A stretch of 64,000 nucleotides of DNA from Tistrella mobilis (GCF_041468085.1 NZ_CP121017.1:4685501-4749500); one strand, 5' to 3'. Counted from the first letter of the stretch, positions 1 to 9,138 are shown. Notes: generated by a model not told the origin, from the letters alone. Numbers and translations are program-made.

Positions 1-779
1 CTGGCGGCGAGGCCCAGCCCGCCGACCAGGCCGGCAGCCAGATCCGAGAGGATGTCGCCGTTCATGTTGGTCATGACCGCGACGTCGATCTGTTCCGGCG
101 CCACCACCAGCTTGTGGGCGCAGGCATCGACGATCATATGGTCGGTGGTGATGTCGGGATAGCCGGCGCCCACCGCCTCGACCGTGCGCTTGAACAGGCC
201 CTCGGTCAGCTTCAGGATGTTCGCCTTGTGCACAGCGGTCACGCGGCTGCGGCCCTCGCGCCGGGCCAGTTCATAGGCTGCGCGCGCGATCTTGGCAGAG
301 CCGCGCCGGGTGATCAGCTTCAGCGCCTGGGCGGTGTCCGGCGTCTGCATGTGCTCGATGCCGGCATAGAGGTCTTCCACATTCTCGCGCACGATCACCA
401 TGTCGATGCCGCGGCCCGAGAACGGGGTGGTGATGCCGGCCAGTTCCTTCACCGGCCGGATATTGGCGTACATCTCGAACAGCTTGCGCAGCGTCACATT
501 GGCGCTTTTGCCGCCATGGCCGACCGGGGTTTCCAGCGGCGCCTTCAGCACCAGACGGGCGCGTTCGATCGCATCCACCGTCTCGGCCGGCACGCCGGTC
601 GCGACACCGGCCGCGAAGGCACGGCCACCGGCGACTGCCGGTGTCCATCTCACCGGGGCGGCCGCCGCCTCGAAGATCAGCCGCACGGCTGCGGCAATCT
701 CGGGTCCGATCCCGTCGCCTTCGATCAGCACCACGTCGTGGGTGACGGGCTTGACGGGCTCAGTGGTCGTGGACGGCAT
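1..779 (-). CDS. Isocitrate/isopropylmalate dehydrogenase family protein (N-terminal part)
   Basis: This gene starts at ATG 779 and runs off the left edge, so about 260 N-terminal residues are visible. The translation opens with a dinucleotide-fold strand ([13 protein letters not shown]). It then has [40 protein letters not shown] and [19 protein letters not shown]. These are hallmarks of the decarboxylating beta-hydroxyacid dehydrogenases and most resemble, from memory, the Thermus-type isocitrate dehydrogenase. The family oxidises isocitrate to 2-oxoglutarate with NAD or NADP in the cytoplasm. Cofactor preference cannot be judged because the C-terminal part is missing. A GAGGAG ribosome binding site lies about nine bases upstream of the ATG. 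Tartrate or isopropylmalate dehydrogenase is a less likely alternative. Confidence 0.85.
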   Translation of the reverse strand, partial: MPSTTTEPVKPVTHDVVLIEGDGIGPEIAAAVRLIFEAAAAPVRWTPAVAGGRAFAAGVATGVPAETVDAIERARLVLKAPLETPVGHGGKSANVTLRKLFEMYANIRPVKELAGITTPFSGRGIDMVIVRENVEDLYAGIEHMQTPDTAQALKLITRRGSAKIARAAYELARREGRSRVTAVHKANILKLTEGLFKRTVEAVGAGYPDITTDHMIVDACAHKLVVAPEQIDVAVMTNMNGDILSDLAAGLVGGLGLAA

Positions 780-1138
780 GTTCCGGCTCTCCTCGATACG
801 GGGCGCGCATCACCGCGGCATCCCCCCGACACCGTTTCGGCCGCGCGCCCGCGCGGCATTTGGGCACAGATCCGCCGTTTGTAAAGTTGCTTCAATCACA
901 GTTTGCCGCCGCAGGACCAAAGTCGGGGGCAGATTGAACCCGCGGGCGCAGCCACATCGCACCCGTCCGACCCTCGCGTTCATGATGCAGCGCGGCAAAT
1001 TGTCGCTCGATGTCAAGTGACCGGGCGCCGAAGGCCCCAGGCTCGTGGATGAACATCGCAAACGACGCCGACCACGGCGCAAGGCATGTGGCACGGGACA
1101 CGCGGGGAGCGGGTCGCCGGGCCGCAGACGGGGGTCTC
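780..1138. promoter_or_regulatory. Divergent intergenic region (IDH / amino-acid permease)
   Basis: This 359-base spacer separates the minus-strand dehydrogenase from the plus-strand permease and must hold both promoters. I see no convincing -35/-10 pair, no tRNA and no credible small gene. An in-frame plus-strand extension from 1010 is possible for the permease. It is Arg/Gly-rich and does not look like a permease N-terminus, so I leave it out. Confidence 0.4.
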
Positions 1139-2602
1139 ATGTCCACGATCACGGAAGCATCCGGTGCCAAGGGCCCGGCTGCGCCGGCGGCCGGCTCGCT
1201 GCGCCGCGACGCCGTCGGCGTCTCGCACATCGTCTTCTTCGTCCTGGCTGCTGCGGCGCCGCTGACCGCAGTGGTCGGCGCCTCGCCCGCGGCCTTCGCC
1301 TTCGGGAACGGCGCCGGCGTCCCCGGCACCTATCTGCTGGTGGGGGCACTCTATCTGCTGTTCGCCGCCGGCTTCACCGCCATGAACCGCTTCGTCAGTT
1401 CGGCCGGCGGCTTCTATCCCTTCATCGCCGCCGGCCTCGGCAAGCCGGTCGGCGTGGGCGGCGCGCTGATCGCGCTCGCCACCTACAACGCCATCGACAT
1501 CGCGGTCTTCGGCCTGTTCGGCTTCTTCATGGCCGATACCACCGGCGGCCTGCTGCCCTGGTGGGCCTTCGCGCTGGCACTGGGCATCGCCGTTCATGTC
1601 TGCGGCATGCGTCGGATCGAGTTCAGCGGCCGGGTGCTCGGCATCTGCATGGCCGCCGAGATCCTGATCCTGCTGGTGCTGGACCTCGCAATCGTCGCCA
1701 CCGGCGGTGGCCCTGAAGGCTTCACCGCCACCAGCTTTGCCCCCGCCACCATCGCCGGCGAGGGGCTGGGCATCGGTCTGGTCTTCGTCGTCGCCTCGTT
1801 CATCGGCTTCGAAGCCACCGTCATCTTCGGCGAAGAGGCCCGCGATCCGCGGCGGACCATCCCGATCGCCACCTATGTGGCGGTGGTGGTGATCGCCTGC
1901 TTCTATGCCTTCTCGACCTGGGCGATCACCCAGTATTACGGCCCGACCGCCATCGTCGCCGCCGCCACCGAGCACACCGCGACCCTGTTCTTCGATGCCT
2001 CGGACGCACTGCTCGGCCCGGCGGTGACCACGATCATGAACCTGCTGCTGATCACCAGCCTGTTCGCCTGTGCCCTGTCGTTCCACAACACCATCAACCG
2101 CTACTTCTTCGCCATCGGCCGCGAAGGGCTGGCCTGGGCCGGCCTTGCCCGCACCCATATCGATCACCAGTCTCCCCATGTGGCAGGGCTGGTGCAGACC
2201 GGTCTTGCCATGGCTGCGGTGATCCTGTTCGCACTCTCGGGTCTCGACCCTTTCGCCGTGGTCTTCGCCTGGATGAGCACCTTCGCCAGCATCGGCATCC
2301 TGGTGATGCAGATCCTGGTCTCGCTGTCGGTGCTGGGCTTCTTCCGCAGCGACGCCCGCGGCGTCCGGCTCTGGAACAGGGCGATCGCGCCGGCGCTTTC
2401 GGGGCTCGGGCTCGCCGTCTGTCTCTGGCTGGTGATCGCGAATGTCGAGCTGGTCAGCGGATCGGATTCAAGCCTGGTCGCCGCCTTCCCGCTGCTGATC
2501 CTGGTGATCGGCGGGCTCGGCATCGCCTTCGCCCTCAGCCTGCGTGTCCGCAGGCCCGCCGTCTATGCCCGCATCGGCAAGGCCTTCGAAGAGATCGCCT
2601 GA
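1139..2602 (+). CDS. APC superfamily amino acid/amine permease
   Basis: This 487-residue inner-membrane protein has about twelve hydrophobic segments. It has the APC-type first helix (GVSHIVFFVLAAAAPLTAVVG) and a glycine-rich FVSSAGGFYPFIAAGLG loop. GFEATVIFGEEARDPRRTIP resembles the conserved helix 6/loop of amino-acid and putrescine permeases. It probably imports an amine or amino acid by cation symport. I chose ATG 1139 because the 43 residues before it (from 1010) are low-complexity and uncharacteristic. It lies 93 bases upstream of a copper amine oxidase in the same direction. That suggests it supplies the substrate of that enzyme. The substrate itself cannot be read from the sequence. 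Confidence 0.85.
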   Translation: MSTITEASGAKGPAAPAAGSLRRDAVGVSHIVFFVLAAAAPLTAVVGASPAAFAFGNGAGVPGTYLLVGALYLLFAAGFTAMNRFVSSAGGFYPFIAAGLGKPVGVGGALIALATYNAIDIAVFGLFGFFMADTTGGLLPWWAFALALGIAVHVCGMRRIEFSGRVLGICMAAEILILLVLDLAIVATGGGPEGFTATSFAPATIAGEGLGIGLVFVVASFIGFEATVIFGEEARDPRRTIPIATYVAVVVIACFYAFSTWAITQYYGPTAIVAAATEHTATLFFDASDALLGPAVTTIMNLLLITSLFACALSFHNTINRYFFAIGREGLAWAGLARTHIDHQSPHVAGLVQTGLAMAAVILFALSGLDPFAVVFAWMSTFASIGILVMQILVSLSVLGFFRSDARGVRLWNRAIAPALSGLGLAVCLWLVIANVELVSGSDSSLVAAFPLLILVIGGLGIAFALSLRVRRPAVYARIGKAFEEIA

Positions 2603-2695
2603 CCGGCTCTCCGCCCCCGCAATCCCCCGCGCCCGCACACCCATTCCCCGCCCTCCGCGTCTCTTTTCGACGTCACGCCTTCAGGAGTTCGCCCC

Positions 2696-4618
2696 ATGGA
2701 TTGCTGCCACGGCCAGGCCACCCGCACCCTCGACGTGCTGCACCCGCTGCGTCCGCTGTCCCCCGAAGAAATCCGCAAGGCGGTCTCGATCATCCGCACC
2801 CGGCCGGACCTGGCCGGGCTCGCCATCGAGACCGTCGAACTGAAGGAGCCCGACAAGGCCGCCTATCGGGCCGGCAGCGCCGTCCCGCGAGAGGCGCGGG
2901 TCAACCTGTTCAGCCTGCACCGGCTGGGCGTCACCCGCACCGTGGTCGACCTGGATGCGGGCGCCGTCACCGCCGTCACCGAGGCGCCCGATGCCCGGCC
3001 GATGATCCAGCTGGAACAGTTCATGGCGATTGAGGACATCGTGAAGGCGAGCCCCGATTTCGTCGCCGCCTGCGCGAAGCGGGGCATCACCGACATGGCG
3101 ATGGTCTGCGTCGACCCCTGGTCGGCGGGCAATTTCTCGGTGCCGGGAGAGGAAGACCGCCATCTCTGCCACACCTTCGCCTGGCTGCGGCTGCGCGAAA
3201 ACGAGAACTTCTACGCCCATCCGATCGAGGGCGTGAATGCGGTCGTCGACCTGAAGACGCAGGAGGTGATCCGGGTCGACGATTACGGCGTCGTGCCGGT
3301 GCCGATGGGGGAGCACAATTATGAATCCCAGTTCCGCGACAGTTTCCGTCCGGCACTGAAACCGCTCAACGTCGTTCAGCCCGAGGGTGTCAGCTTCCGG
3401 CTCGACGGTCCCGTGCTCAGCTGGGACAAATGGTCGCTGGTGGTGGGCTTCAATGCCCGCGAATCGCTCACGCTCCACGACATCCGCTATGACGGCCGGC
3501 CGATCATCCACCGCGCCTCGCTGGTCGAAATGGTCGTGCCCTATGGCAGCCCCGATAACGGCCATTTCCGCAAGAACGTGTTCGACATCGGCGAATACGG
3601 CATCGGCAAGCTTGCCAATTCGCTGAAACTCGGCTGCGACTGCCTGGGTGCCATCGAATATCTCGACGTCCATCTCGCCACCATGAGCGGCGAAGTGATG
3701 ACGATCGAGAAGGCGATCTGCATCCACGAAGAAGATTCCGGCCTGCTCTGGAAGCATTGGGACTTCCGCACCGAACGCGCCGAGGTGCGGCGGGCGCGCA
3801 AGCTGGTGGTGTCGTGCATCTGCACGGTCGGCAATTACGAATATGCGCTCTACTGGTACTTCCATATCGACGGCACGATTGAGTTCGAGATGAAGGCGAC
3901 CGGCATCATCAACACCGCCGCCTGCATCCCCGGCCAGCCGCCGAAATATGGCCGCGAGGTGGCGCCGGGCGTGGTCGGCCATATCCACCAGCACATCTTC
4001 TGTGCCCGGCTGGACATGGCGGTCGATGGTGATGCCAACAGCTTCGTCGAGTGCAACACCTATGCCGAGGCGCCGGGCCCCGACAATCCCTATGGCAATG
4101 CCTTCTACGAGGCCCAGACCGTGCTGAAGACCGAGCTGGAGGCCTGTCGGCGGATCGAACCCGCCACCCATCGCTATTGGAAGGTGATCAACCCCGGCCG
4201 GCTGAACCATGCCGGCACGCCGGTCGCCTATAAGCTGGAACCTGGCCATTGCGTCACCCCCTTCGTCCATCCCGACAGCCCCTCGGGAAAACGGGCGGGC
4301 TTCGTGCAGAACCATGTCTGGGTCACCGCCTATGATGCGGAAGAGCGTTTCCCGGCGGGCGAGCATATGAACCACTCGACCGGCGCCGGCGGCCTGCCCG
4401 ATTTCGTGCGGCAGGACCGGCCGATCGAGAATGCCGACATCGTGCTCTGGCATGTCTTCGGCCTGCACCACCCGGTCCGGATCGAGGACTTCCCCGTCCA
4501 GCCCTGCGTGATGACCGGCTTCAAGCTGATGCCGTCCGGCTTCTTCAACGGCAATCCCTGCATCGACATGGCGCCCGAGACCAACGCCGCCAGCTGCTGC
4601 GCCCACGCCTCCGCTTAA
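2696..4618 (+). CDS. Copper-containing (TPQ) primary amine oxidase
   Basis: This 640-residue enzyme deaminates primary amines to aldehydes with release of ammonia and hydrogen peroxide. The topaquinone precursor is Tyr381 in GNYEYALYW, and the catalytic base is Asp297 in NVFDIGEYG. The copper ligands are His431 and His433 (HQH) and His592 (GLHHPVRIEDFP). These numbers almost coincide with those I recall for Arthrobacter globiformis amine oxidase. There is no signal peptide, so the enzyme is probably cytoplasmic, unlike periplasmic E. coli TynA. The ATG at 2696 is preceded by an AGGAG site. The APC permease upstream and the AraC regulator downstream form a plausible amine-catabolism set. Aldehyde dehydrogenase is not nearby. 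Confidence 0.95.
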   Translation: MDCCHGQATRTLDVLHPLRPLSPEEIRKAVSIIRTRPDLAGLAIETVELKEPDKAAYRAGSAVPREARVNLFSLHRLGVTRTVVDLDAGAVTAVTEAPDARPMIQLEQFMAIEDIVKASPDFVAACAKRGITDMAMVCVDPWSAGNFSVPGEEDRHLCHTFAWLRLRENENFYAHPIEGVNAVVDLKTQEVIRVDDYGVVPVPMGEHNYESQFRDSFRPALKPLNVVQPEGVSFRLDGPVLSWDKWSLVVGFNARESLTLHDIRYDGRPIIHRASLVEMVVPYGSPDNGHFRKNVFDIGEYGIGKLANSLKLGCDCLGAIEYLDVHLATMSGEVMTIEKAICIHEEDSGLLWKHWDFRTERAEVRRARKLVVSCICTVGNYEYALYWYFHIDGTIEFEMKATGIINTAACIPGQPPKYGREVAPGVVGHIHQHIFCARLDMAVDGDANSFVECNTYAEAPGPDNPYGNAFYEAQTVLKTELEACRRIEPATHRYWKVINPGRLNHAGTPVAYKLEPGHCVTPFVHPDSPSGKRAGFVQNHVWVTAYDAEERFPAGEHMNHSTGAGGLPDFVRQDRPIENADIVLWHVFGLHHPVRIEDFPVQPCVMTGFKLMPSGFFNGNPCIDMAPETNAASCCAHASA

Positions 4619-4620
4619 GG

Positions 4621-4664
4621 CGCAGGGAAGGGAAGGGGAGAGGTAGAGGGAGAGGGAGAGGGTC
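4621..4664 (+). repeat. Homopurine G/A tract between amine oxidase and membrane protein
   Basis: The whole intergenic space after the amine oxidase stop is nearly all G and A, made of repeated GGGA and GAGAGG units. It ends just before the downstream ATG at 4665. It provides several overlapping Shine-Dalgarno-like sequences. Repeats of this kind can slip or form triplexes, so it could tune translation of the downstream gene, but nothing here proves that. Confidence 0.6.
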
Positions 4665-5372
4665 ATGGCCGTTCTGCCGACCTTCATGGGCGGGCTGCTG
4701 CTGGGGCTGGCCGGCAGCCTGCATTGCGCCGGCATCTGCGGCGGCATTGCCTCGGCCACCCTGCTCGCCGCCCGGCCCGCCGCCACGGCGCGCGGCCGGG
4801 CCGGGGCGCTTCTCCGCATCCAGTCGGGGCGGGCGCTCACCTACACTCTGGCCGGCGCCGTGGCCGGGACCGGCTCGGCCGGGGTCGCCGGGCTGCTCGA
4901 TCTGGCCGGCGCCAATCAGCTGCTCAGGATCGCGGCGGCGCTGAACCTGCTCTGGCTGGGGGCCGCCCTGGCCGGCATCGGCCGGGGGCCCCGGCTGCTC
5001 GACGGCCTGGCACGGCGGGCGGGTGCCGCCGCAGCCGGGCTGCTGCCGCAGCCGGTTCCGGCCGGCCCCGGTATCCGCGCCGTCGCATTGGGGGCGGTCT
5101 GGGGGCTGATGCCCTGCGGCATGGTCTATGCCGCCCTGCTCACCGCCCTGCTTGCCGGATCCGCCACCGGCGGCGCGCTGGTGATGGCGGGCTTCGCCCT
5201 CGGCACCATGCCGGCGGTCGCCGCCGCGGCACTCGGGGCGGGCGGTCTCATCGCCCGGGCCCGCCATGGCGCACCACGGCTGCGGCTGGCGGCGGGTGTC
5301 GGTCTGGGTCTGATCGGCCTCGTCACCCTGGCGGTGCCGCCCGCCCTCCTCACCGAAATCTGCCTGTTTTAG
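4665..5372 (+). CDS. TauE/SafE/UreH-like (DsbD_2-type) membrane protein
   Basis: This is a 235-residue protein of six or so hydrophobic helices, extremely Ala/Leu/Gly-rich. Two signature motifs are visible. LAGSLHCAGICGGIAS is near the N-terminus, and WGLMPCGMVYAALLTALL starts the second half. They match the sulfite-exporter-like/DsbD_2 transmembrane family, often annotated as urease accessory UreH-like or heavy-metal transport proteins. Such proteins are linked to metal or thiol transfer across the inner membrane. The gene starts 46 bases after the copper amine oxidase and is preceded by a homopurine tract that also supplies its ribosome binding site. A role in copper handling for the oxidase is my inference. 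The exact substrate is unknown. Confidence 0.7.
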   Translation: MAVLPTFMGGLLLGLAGSLHCAGICGGIASATLLAARPAATARGRAGALLRIQSGRALTYTLAGAVAGTGSAGVAGLLDLAGANQLLRIAAALNLLWLGAALAGIGRGPRLLDGLARRAGAAAAGLLPQPVPAGPGIRAVALGAVWGLMPCGMVYAALLTALLAGSATGGALVMAGFALGTMPAVAAAALGAGGLIARARHGAPRLRLAAGVGLGLIGLVTLAVPPALLTEICLF

Positions 5373-5551
5373 ATGCATTATTCCTGGAATCATTCTGAAT
5401 GACCAAAAACAGGGCAAATAAGTCCGGAGAATCGGCCCCGCCCGGCGGTTTTATCCCGCAGTTCGGGCCGTTCTCTCGCCTCTCGAAATAACGGTACGTA
5501 TTTTGCAAGACGAGATGGCCCCCGACTCCGAATAAAACGAGAGTCCGGCCC

Positions 5552-6562
5552 ATGATCTCGCCCCATCACTTCGGCACCATCACCTCGGGCGCCATTGACG
5601 GACTGACCTCGATCATCAGGTCGAAAGGCGGCAGGCCCGAAGAGGTCTATGCCCGGATCGGCCTGCCGGCCGATCCGGGCGACACCGAGGTTCTGCCGCT
5701 CGCCAGTTTCACCGCGACGCTGGAAGCCGCAGCCGCCGATACCGGCTCCACCACCTTCGGGCTCGATTACGGCCGGGTCTTCGACATCCGCCGGCTGGGT
5801 GGGGTGGGAGAGGTTTTCCACTGCGATCTGACCGTCGGCGGCGCGCTGGAAAAGTTCTGCCGCTATCTGCCCACCGCCCAGGACAACACCCGGGTCCGGC
5901 TTGAGGTTGCGGGCGATCTTGCCCGGCTGTCCTACGAGATCGAGGATCCGACGGTGCATGAACGGGTTCAGGACGCCAATTTCACCCTGGCGCTGCAACA
6001 TCATGTGGTGGCCTGGCTGGCCGGGCCGCGCTTCCGGGCAAGCCGGGTGGAGTTCCGCCATCAGCCCCAGGGCGATGCGCCCGACTATCGCCACCATTTC
6101 GACTGCCCGGTCCGCTTCGGTGCGCGGGAGAACGCGCTGCTCTTTCCCGCCCACTGGCTGGATGCCGCAATCCCGACCGCCGATCCCGGCCGCTGCCGGC
6201 GGGTGGAAGACGATCTTGCCCGCCGGATGGCCCGGCACACCGCCCGCATCGATTTCACCGCCGGCATCGAGGCCTGGATGGTCGAGGCGCTGCATCGCGG
6301 CACGCCGATCGAACTGCCGTACCTCGCCGCCGATCTGGGCATGAGCCCGCGCACCCTGCAACGCAAGCTCGATGCCGTGGGTGTGGCCTTCGCCGATCTC
6401 CGCAACCGGGTCCGGCTGCGCCTTGCCCGGGCCATGCTGACCGGAACCCGCATGCCGGTCACCCAGATCGCACTGCATCTGGGCTATAGCGAAACCAGTG
6501 CCTTCACCCGCGCCTTCAAGGCCATGACCGGCCAGTCACCCGCCGCCTTCAGGGCGGCATAA
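5552..6562 (+). CDS. AraC-family transcriptional regulator (ornithine/arabinose-type N-domain)
   Basis: This is a 336-residue regulator. The first 190 or so residues look like the Arabinose_bd N-domain found in OruR/ArgR-type AraC regulators (TFGLDYGRVFDIRRLGGVGEVFHC). The C-terminal 100 residues form the double helix-turn-helix. The pieces are LPYLAADLGMSPRTLQRKL for the first HTH, and VTQIALHLGYSETSAFTRAF with the final PAAFR for the second. It lies 179 bases downstream of the membrane protein in the same direction. I infer that it controls the amine oxidase cluster and senses an amine or amino acid. A GAGAGTCC-type site precedes ATG 5552. Confidence 0.88.
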   Translation: MISPHHFGTITSGAIDGLTSIIRSKGGRPEEVYARIGLPADPGDTEVLPLASFTATLEAAAADTGSTTFGLDYGRVFDIRRLGGVGEVFHCDLTVGGALEKFCRYLPTAQDNTRVRLEVAGDLARLSYEIEDPTVHERVQDANFTLALQHHVVAWLAGPRFRASRVEFRHQPQGDAPDYRHHFDCPVRFGARENALLFPAHWLDAAIPTADPGRCRRVEDDLARRMARHTARIDFTAGIEAWMVEALHRGTPIELPYLAADLGMSPRTLQRKLDAVGVAFADLRNRVRLRLARAMLTGTRMPVTQIALHLGYSETSAFTRAFKAMTGQSPAAFRAA

Positions 6563-6645
6563 CTCCGGATCGCCGGCTGCCGGGCTTGTTTCCGGCAGCC
6601 GGGTCCGCGAAGATCGGCGACCCGTCCTTGCCGGAGACCCCGCCG

Positions 6646-7452
6646 ATGACCGACCGCCTGCGCCTGATCACCTGGAATATCAATTCGCTGCGGCTGCGCA
6701 TGCCGCTGCTGGGCCGGGTGGTCGAGGAGACCCGCCCCGACGTGGTCTGCCTGCAGGAGACCAAGGTCGACGATGCCAACTTCCCGCTGGAGGCCGTGAA
6801 GGCGCTGGGCTTCGCGCATGTCTCGTTCCGCGGCGACAAGGGCTATAACGGCGTCGCCATCCTGTCGAAGCGACCGATCGAGCCCGCCGGCCACCGGTTC
6901 TGGGGTGGCGTCGAGGATGCCCGCCACATCTCGGCCCGCCTGCCCGACGGTATGGTCGTGCACAATTTTTACGTGCCGGCCGGTGGCGATGTACCCGACC
7001 CCGAGGCCAACCCCAAATTCGCCCACAAGCTGCGTTTCCTGGACGATCTCACTGCCTGGGGGCCTGAAATCGCCGCCAGCACCGCGCCGCGGATCATGGT
7101 CGGCGATCTCAATATCGCGCCGCTGGAAACCGATGTCTGGAGCCACAAGCAGCTGCTGAAAGTGGTCAGCCACACGCCTGTCGAGGTCGAGAAGCTGGAC
7201 GCCGTCCAGGCCGCCGGCGCCTGGGTCGACGTGGTCCGCCAGGTCATCCCGCCCGAACAGAAGCTCTATTCCTGGTGGTCCTACCGCGCCCGCGACTGGG
7301 CCGCCGCCGACCGCGGCCGCCGGCTCGACCACATCTGGACCGATGCGACCCTGGCCCCCCGGGTGCGCGGCGCCCTGGTCCTGAAAGAGGCCCGCGGCTG
7401 GGAACAGCCCTCCGACCATGTGCCGGTGATGGTCGACATCGATCCGGCCTGA
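6646..7452 (+). CDS. xthA: Exodeoxyribonuclease III
   Basis: This 268-residue apurinic/apyrimidinic endonuclease and 3'-5' exonuclease acts in base-excision repair. The family motifs are all present: LITWNINSLRLR at the N-terminus (metal-binding Asn), VVCLQETKVDD (metal-binding Glu) and NGVAILSK. They continue with MVGDLNIAPLETDVW (catalytic Asp/Asn), WSYRARDWAADRGRRLDHIW, and SDHVPVMVDI with the catalytic His near the C-terminus. Length is typical. I chose ATG 6646 because family members begin a few residues before the first strand. An in-frame ATG at 6586 would add an unsupported 20-residue tail. No operon partner is evident. Confidence 0.95.
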   Translation: MTDRLRLITWNINSLRLRMPLLGRVVEETRPDVVCLQETKVDDANFPLEAVKALGFAHVSFRGDKGYNGVAILSKRPIEPAGHRFWGGVEDARHISARLPDGMVVHNFYVPAGGDVPDPEANPKFAHKLRFLDDLTAWGPEIAASTAPRIMVGDLNIAPLETDVWSHKQLLKVVSHTPVEVEKLDAVQAAGAWVDVVRQVIPPEQKLYSWWSYRARDWAAADRGRRLDHIWTDATLAPRVRGALVLKEARGWEQPSDHVPVMVDIDPA

Positions 7453-7513
7453 TCCGGCAGGGCCGCCGGACGGGACGCAGAACGCCCGTCCGGCAGGGAT
7501 TCGAGGAATGTCC

Positions 7514-9010
7514 TCAATCCGCCCAATACATGTCGGTCAGCGGGGTGATCAGCTCCGGCGCGTTCTTCCAGTAGCCGCGCAGCTTCGCGTCGTAGACGCC
7601 GGCCTGGGCCAGCTGGAACAGGAAGCCGTGCACGGCATCATCGGCCAGTTTGGTCTGCAGGCCCTTCAGCTTTTCGATCTGCTGCTGCGGATCGACCGTT
7701 TTGCGGAAGTCGTCGTACATCGCGCGGAATTCGGGGCTGTCATAGCCGTAGAAGTACTCCGTGCCCTTGATGTAGTTCGACAGGTCGCGCGGCGAGACAT
7801 GCGCGATGATCGTCATGTCGTAGAGCTTCTTCTTGTAGACCTCCGACAGCCAGAACGGGAATTCCACGTTCGCCAGCTGGACGCGGATGCCGCCGGCGGC
7901 CAGCTGTTCGCGGATGATCTCGCCAGAACGACGGGCATAGGGCGGCGGCGGCAGCTGCAGGGTGGTCTCGAAGCCGTTCGGGAAGCCGGCCTCGGCCAGC
8001 AGTTCCCTGGCCTTGGCGACGTCATGGGGATAGCGGCCGGTCAGGTCGACATAGGCCGGGTTGTGGGGCGGGAAATGGCTGCCGATCGGGGTGCCGTAGC
8101 CCGACATGGCCCCGTCGACGATCTCCTGGCGGTCGAGCAGATGGCTGATCGCCCGGCGCACGCGGATGTCGTTGAAGGGCGGCTTGGCGTTGTTCATCGC
8201 CAGGATGACCTCGCCCTCGGTCGTGCCCGAGACAACGACGAAGCGCTTGTCCTGCTTGAACTGCTCCAGCGTCTCGGGCGCCGGGATCACCGGGAAGGCG
8301 TTGATGTCGCCCGAGAACAGGGCCGCCGCGGCGGTGTTGGGATCGGGGATCACCCGGAAGCTCACCTCGCGCAGCTTCGCATTCGCCGCCAGCCGGTTGG
8401 CGTCGTTGCGCTCCAGCACCACGCGATCGCCGCGCACCCATTCCTTCACCTTGTAGGGGCCGGAGCCGACCGGGGTGGTCTTGTTGCTGGCGGCCGTGTC
8501 GGGATGCACGATCGCCGCATCGCCCATCGCCAGATTGGCGAGGAAATAGGCGTCCGGCTCCTTCAGCCGGATGACCACGGTGGTGGCATCCGGGGTCTCG
8601 ATACCGGTGATCAGCGCGAAGATCGTCTTGCTGGGATTGGTGCTGTCCGGCGCCATCGCCCGTTCGAAGGCGAATTTGACGGTAGAGGAATCGAGAGGCT
8701 TGCCGTCGGTGAAGGTCACACCTTCATTCAGCTTGAAGGTATAGACCGTGCCGTCCGGCGATACGTCCCACGACTTCGCCAGCAGCGGCTGCACCGTGCC
8801 GGTCTGATCGGCAGTGGTCAGCGTCTCGAACACGCTCCGGGTCAGGATGGTGTCGATCGACGCGGTGGCGTCCGACGTCGGATCCAGCGAGGTCGGCTCC
8901 TGCTGGATGCCGATCACGAGGGTATCGCGGGGGGCGGCCTCGGCCGCCATGACTGCGCCGAACACCGCGAAGGCGGCGACCACGGCAGCTTTAAGCGTGC
9001 GACGGTGCAT
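7514..9010 (-). CDS. ABC-type peptide/nickel family solute-binding protein (SBP_bac_5)
   Basis: This is a 498-residue periplasmic binding protein of the DppA/OppA family. The ATG at 9010 begins a clear signal peptide (basic MHRRTLK, hydrophobic stretch, AEA cleavage near residue 25). The mature part has DTLVIGIQQEPTSLDPTSDA, WDVSPDGTVYTFKLNEGVTFTDG and VGSGPYKVKEW, all typical of the family. C-terminal NAPELITPLTDMYWAD is near the end, and the length is normal. No permease or ATPase genes adjoin it, so it is an orphan receptor in this window. A near-perfect PHO box lies about 110 bases upstream, which suggests phosphate-starvation control. The ligand cannot be told from the sequence. Confidence 0.9.
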   Translation of the reverse strand: MHRRTLKAAVVAAFAVFGAVMAAEAAPRDTLVIGIQQEPTSLDPTSDATASIDTILTRSVFETLTTADQTGTVQPLLAKSWDVSPDGTVYTFKLNEGVTFTDGKPLDSSTVKFAFERAMAPDSTNPSKTIFALITGIETPDATTVVIRLKEPDAYFLANLAMGDAAIVHPDTAASNKTTPVGSGPYKVKEWVRGDRVVLERNDANRLAANAKLREVSFRVIPDPNTAAAALFSGDINAFPVIPAPETLEQFKQDKRFVVVSGTTEGEVILAMNNAKPPFNDIRVRRAISHLLDRQEIVDGAMSGYGTPIGSHFPPHNPAYVDLTGRYPHDVAKARELLAEAGFPNGFETTLQLPPPPYARRSGEIIREQLAAGGIRVQLANVEFPFWLSEVYKKKLYDMTIIAHVSPRDLSNYIKGTEYFYGYDSPEFRAMYDDFRKTVDPQQQIEKLKGLQTKLADDAVHGFLFQLAQAGVYDAKLRGYWKNAPELITPLTDMYWAD

Positions 9011-9118
9011 GCGGATGCGATCCTGTTCTTGTCTGCAGCCTGAAGACGGCGGCAACGCCGGGGGAGTGCCGGTGAGCCAGAGAATGGTAGCGGATCGCGA
9101 CGGAAGTTCTGCAAAAAT

Positions 9119-9136
9119 ATGACAGTTATATGACAG
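9119..9136 (-). promoter_or_regulatory. PHO box (PhoB binding site) upstream of the solute-binding protein gene
   Basis: On the minus strand these bases read CTGTCATATAACTGTCAT. They form two CTGTCAT half-sites 11 bases apart with an A/T-rich centre, matching the PhoB consensus CTGTCATAWAWCTGTCAY as I remember it. The box lies 109 bases before the ATG at 9010, in the position expected for an activator site. An A/T-rich stretch follows it in the direction of transcription. It stands out from the GC-rich surroundings. Confidence 0.75.
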
Positions 9137-9138
9137 CA

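Noticed and set aside
2681-4840. Minus-strand open frame of 719 codons over the amine oxidase
   Set aside because: The plus strand has a full set of amine oxidase catalytic residues; the antisense translation looks like random GC-rich protein.
7508-9043. Plus-strand open frame of 511 codons
   Set aside because: Antisense to the solute-binding protein, which has a signal peptide and conserved motifs.
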